Shown here piece after piece: positions 5,682-6,069 of a stretch of DNA of 6,069 bases. Both the position numbers and the translations under genes were made by a program. This DNA is from Alphaproteobacteria bacterium (GTDB lineage Bacteria; Pseudomonadota; Alphaproteobacteria; UBA8366), in the NCBI GenBank assembly GCA_029861675.1, contig JAOTYV010000280.1, forward strand, positions 1 through 6,069, given 5' to 3'. The notes under the pieces were generated by a model, which was given only the letters and a program-made list of their open reading frames with translations, was not told the origin of the DNA and searched no databases. The first letter of the stretch is position 1, and the number at the start of each line of letters is the position of its first letter.

Positions 5682-6068
5682 GCGCAAGCCGCGGGCGAAG
5701 GCCCGGATGTCGTCGATCAACAGGTCGGGTTCTTCCAGGGCGGCGAAGTGGCCGCCGCGCGGCATCTCCGTCCAGCGCTGGACGTTGTACATGCGCTCCA
5801 CATAGCTTCGCGGCGGCCATGCCAACATCTCCTTCGGGAACAGGGCGCATGCGGTCGGCACTTCGACCCGCTTGCCCTCGGCCGACAACACGCGGCCGCC
5901 TTCCTCGCGCCGTCCGTAATAGATCCAGGACGCCGTGTTGAAAGTCCGGGTGAGGATGTAGACCATGATGTTGGTGAGCAGGACGTCCTTGCTATGGGCG
6001 CTCTCGATGTCGTCGCCGTCGGTGTCGGACCACGACTTGAATTTCTCGATGATCCAGGCGGCGAGCCG
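5679..6068 (-). CDS. Epoxide-hydrolase-family alpha/beta hydrolase, C-terminal part (cut by the right edge)
   Basis: The frame is open from the right edge to TAG 5681-5679, giving 129 residues, about the last third of a protein normally near 380 long. The segments RLAAWIIEKFKSWSD, SKDVLLTNIMVYILT and RVEVPTACALFPKEM, and the closing RWTEMPRGGHFAALEEPDLL, are characteristic of the microsomal-type epoxide hydrolase family (EHN-domain proteins), which hydrolyse epoxides to diols through an alkyl-enzyme ester. The His in RGGHFAALE is the expected catalytic histidine; the nucleophilic Asp and the N-terminal domain lie outside the window. Bacterial members are numerous and mostly of unknown substrate. 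It is on the same strand as the acid-sugar operon and upstream of it, but repeat copy B separates them, so co-transcription is uncertain. Confidence 0.85.
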   Translation of the reverse strand, partial: RLAAWIIEKFKSWSDTDGDDIESAHSKDVLLTNIMVYILTRTFNTASWIYYGRREEGGRVLSAEGKRVEVPTACALFPKEMLAWPPRSYVERMYNVQRWTEMPRGGHFAALEEPDLLIDDIRAFARGLR

Positions 6069-6069
6069 A

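Noticed and set aside
5606..5941. Plus-strand open frame starting in repeat B whose first residues (FLRKYVVANRFGSLGICP) also appear in a minus-strand frame through copy A
   Set aside because: The shared peptide is only the repeat read in one frame. Beyond the repeat the two frames differ, and the plus-strand frame runs antisense to the epoxide hydrolase gene.

Overview
The window is GC-rich and densely coded. It looks like chromosomal DNA of an alphaproteobacterium, probably Rhodospirillales-like. The clues are the order TPR protein - ispE - tRNA-Gln(TTG), the style of the TPR C-terminus, and the codon choice. This placement is inference from gene content; no database was searched.

Layout. 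Bases 1-1334 are housekeeping: the C-terminal end of a TPR protein, ispE (MEP isoprenoid pathway kinase) overlapping it by 4 bases, then a complete tRNA-Gln with an encoded CCA. Bases 1480-2394 encode an exported metallo-beta-lactamase-fold hydrolase with a full set of zinc ligands and an unknown substrate. Bases 2507-5562, all on the minus strand, form a three-gene catabolic operon transcribed right to left: otnK (DUF1537 four-carbon acid-sugar kinase), otnC (class II aldolase-type decarboxylase, 4-base overlap with otnK), and an enolase-superfamily (mandelate racemase/muconate lactonizing enzyme-like) gene. Past it, at the right edge, lies the C-terminal third of an epoxide-hydrolase-family alpha/beta hydrolase, also on the minus strand.

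How the genes work together. OtnK should phosphorylate a 3-oxo-tetronate at C4, and OtnC should decarboxylate the product to dihydroxyacetone phosphate. The usual partners (tetronate dehydrogenase, OtnI isomerase, transporter, regulator) are not in the window. The third gene is an enolase-superfamily enzyme instead, and two of its usual catalytic positions are altered (K-x-R for K-x-K, Trp where the barrel His is expected). It may feed an unusual acid sugar into the pathway.

The most unusual structure is a pair of 56-bp inverted repeats (54/56 identical) at 2450-2505 and 5626-5681 that bracket exactly this three-gene operon. Each repeat carries a GCGAACCG-type hairpin. One supplies the stop codon of the epoxide hydrolase gene and the other ends one base from the stop codon of the enolase-superfamily gene. 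They may be two copies of a dispersed palindromic repeat, or the ends of a mobile or invertible catabolic cassette. I see no transposase and no target-site duplication.
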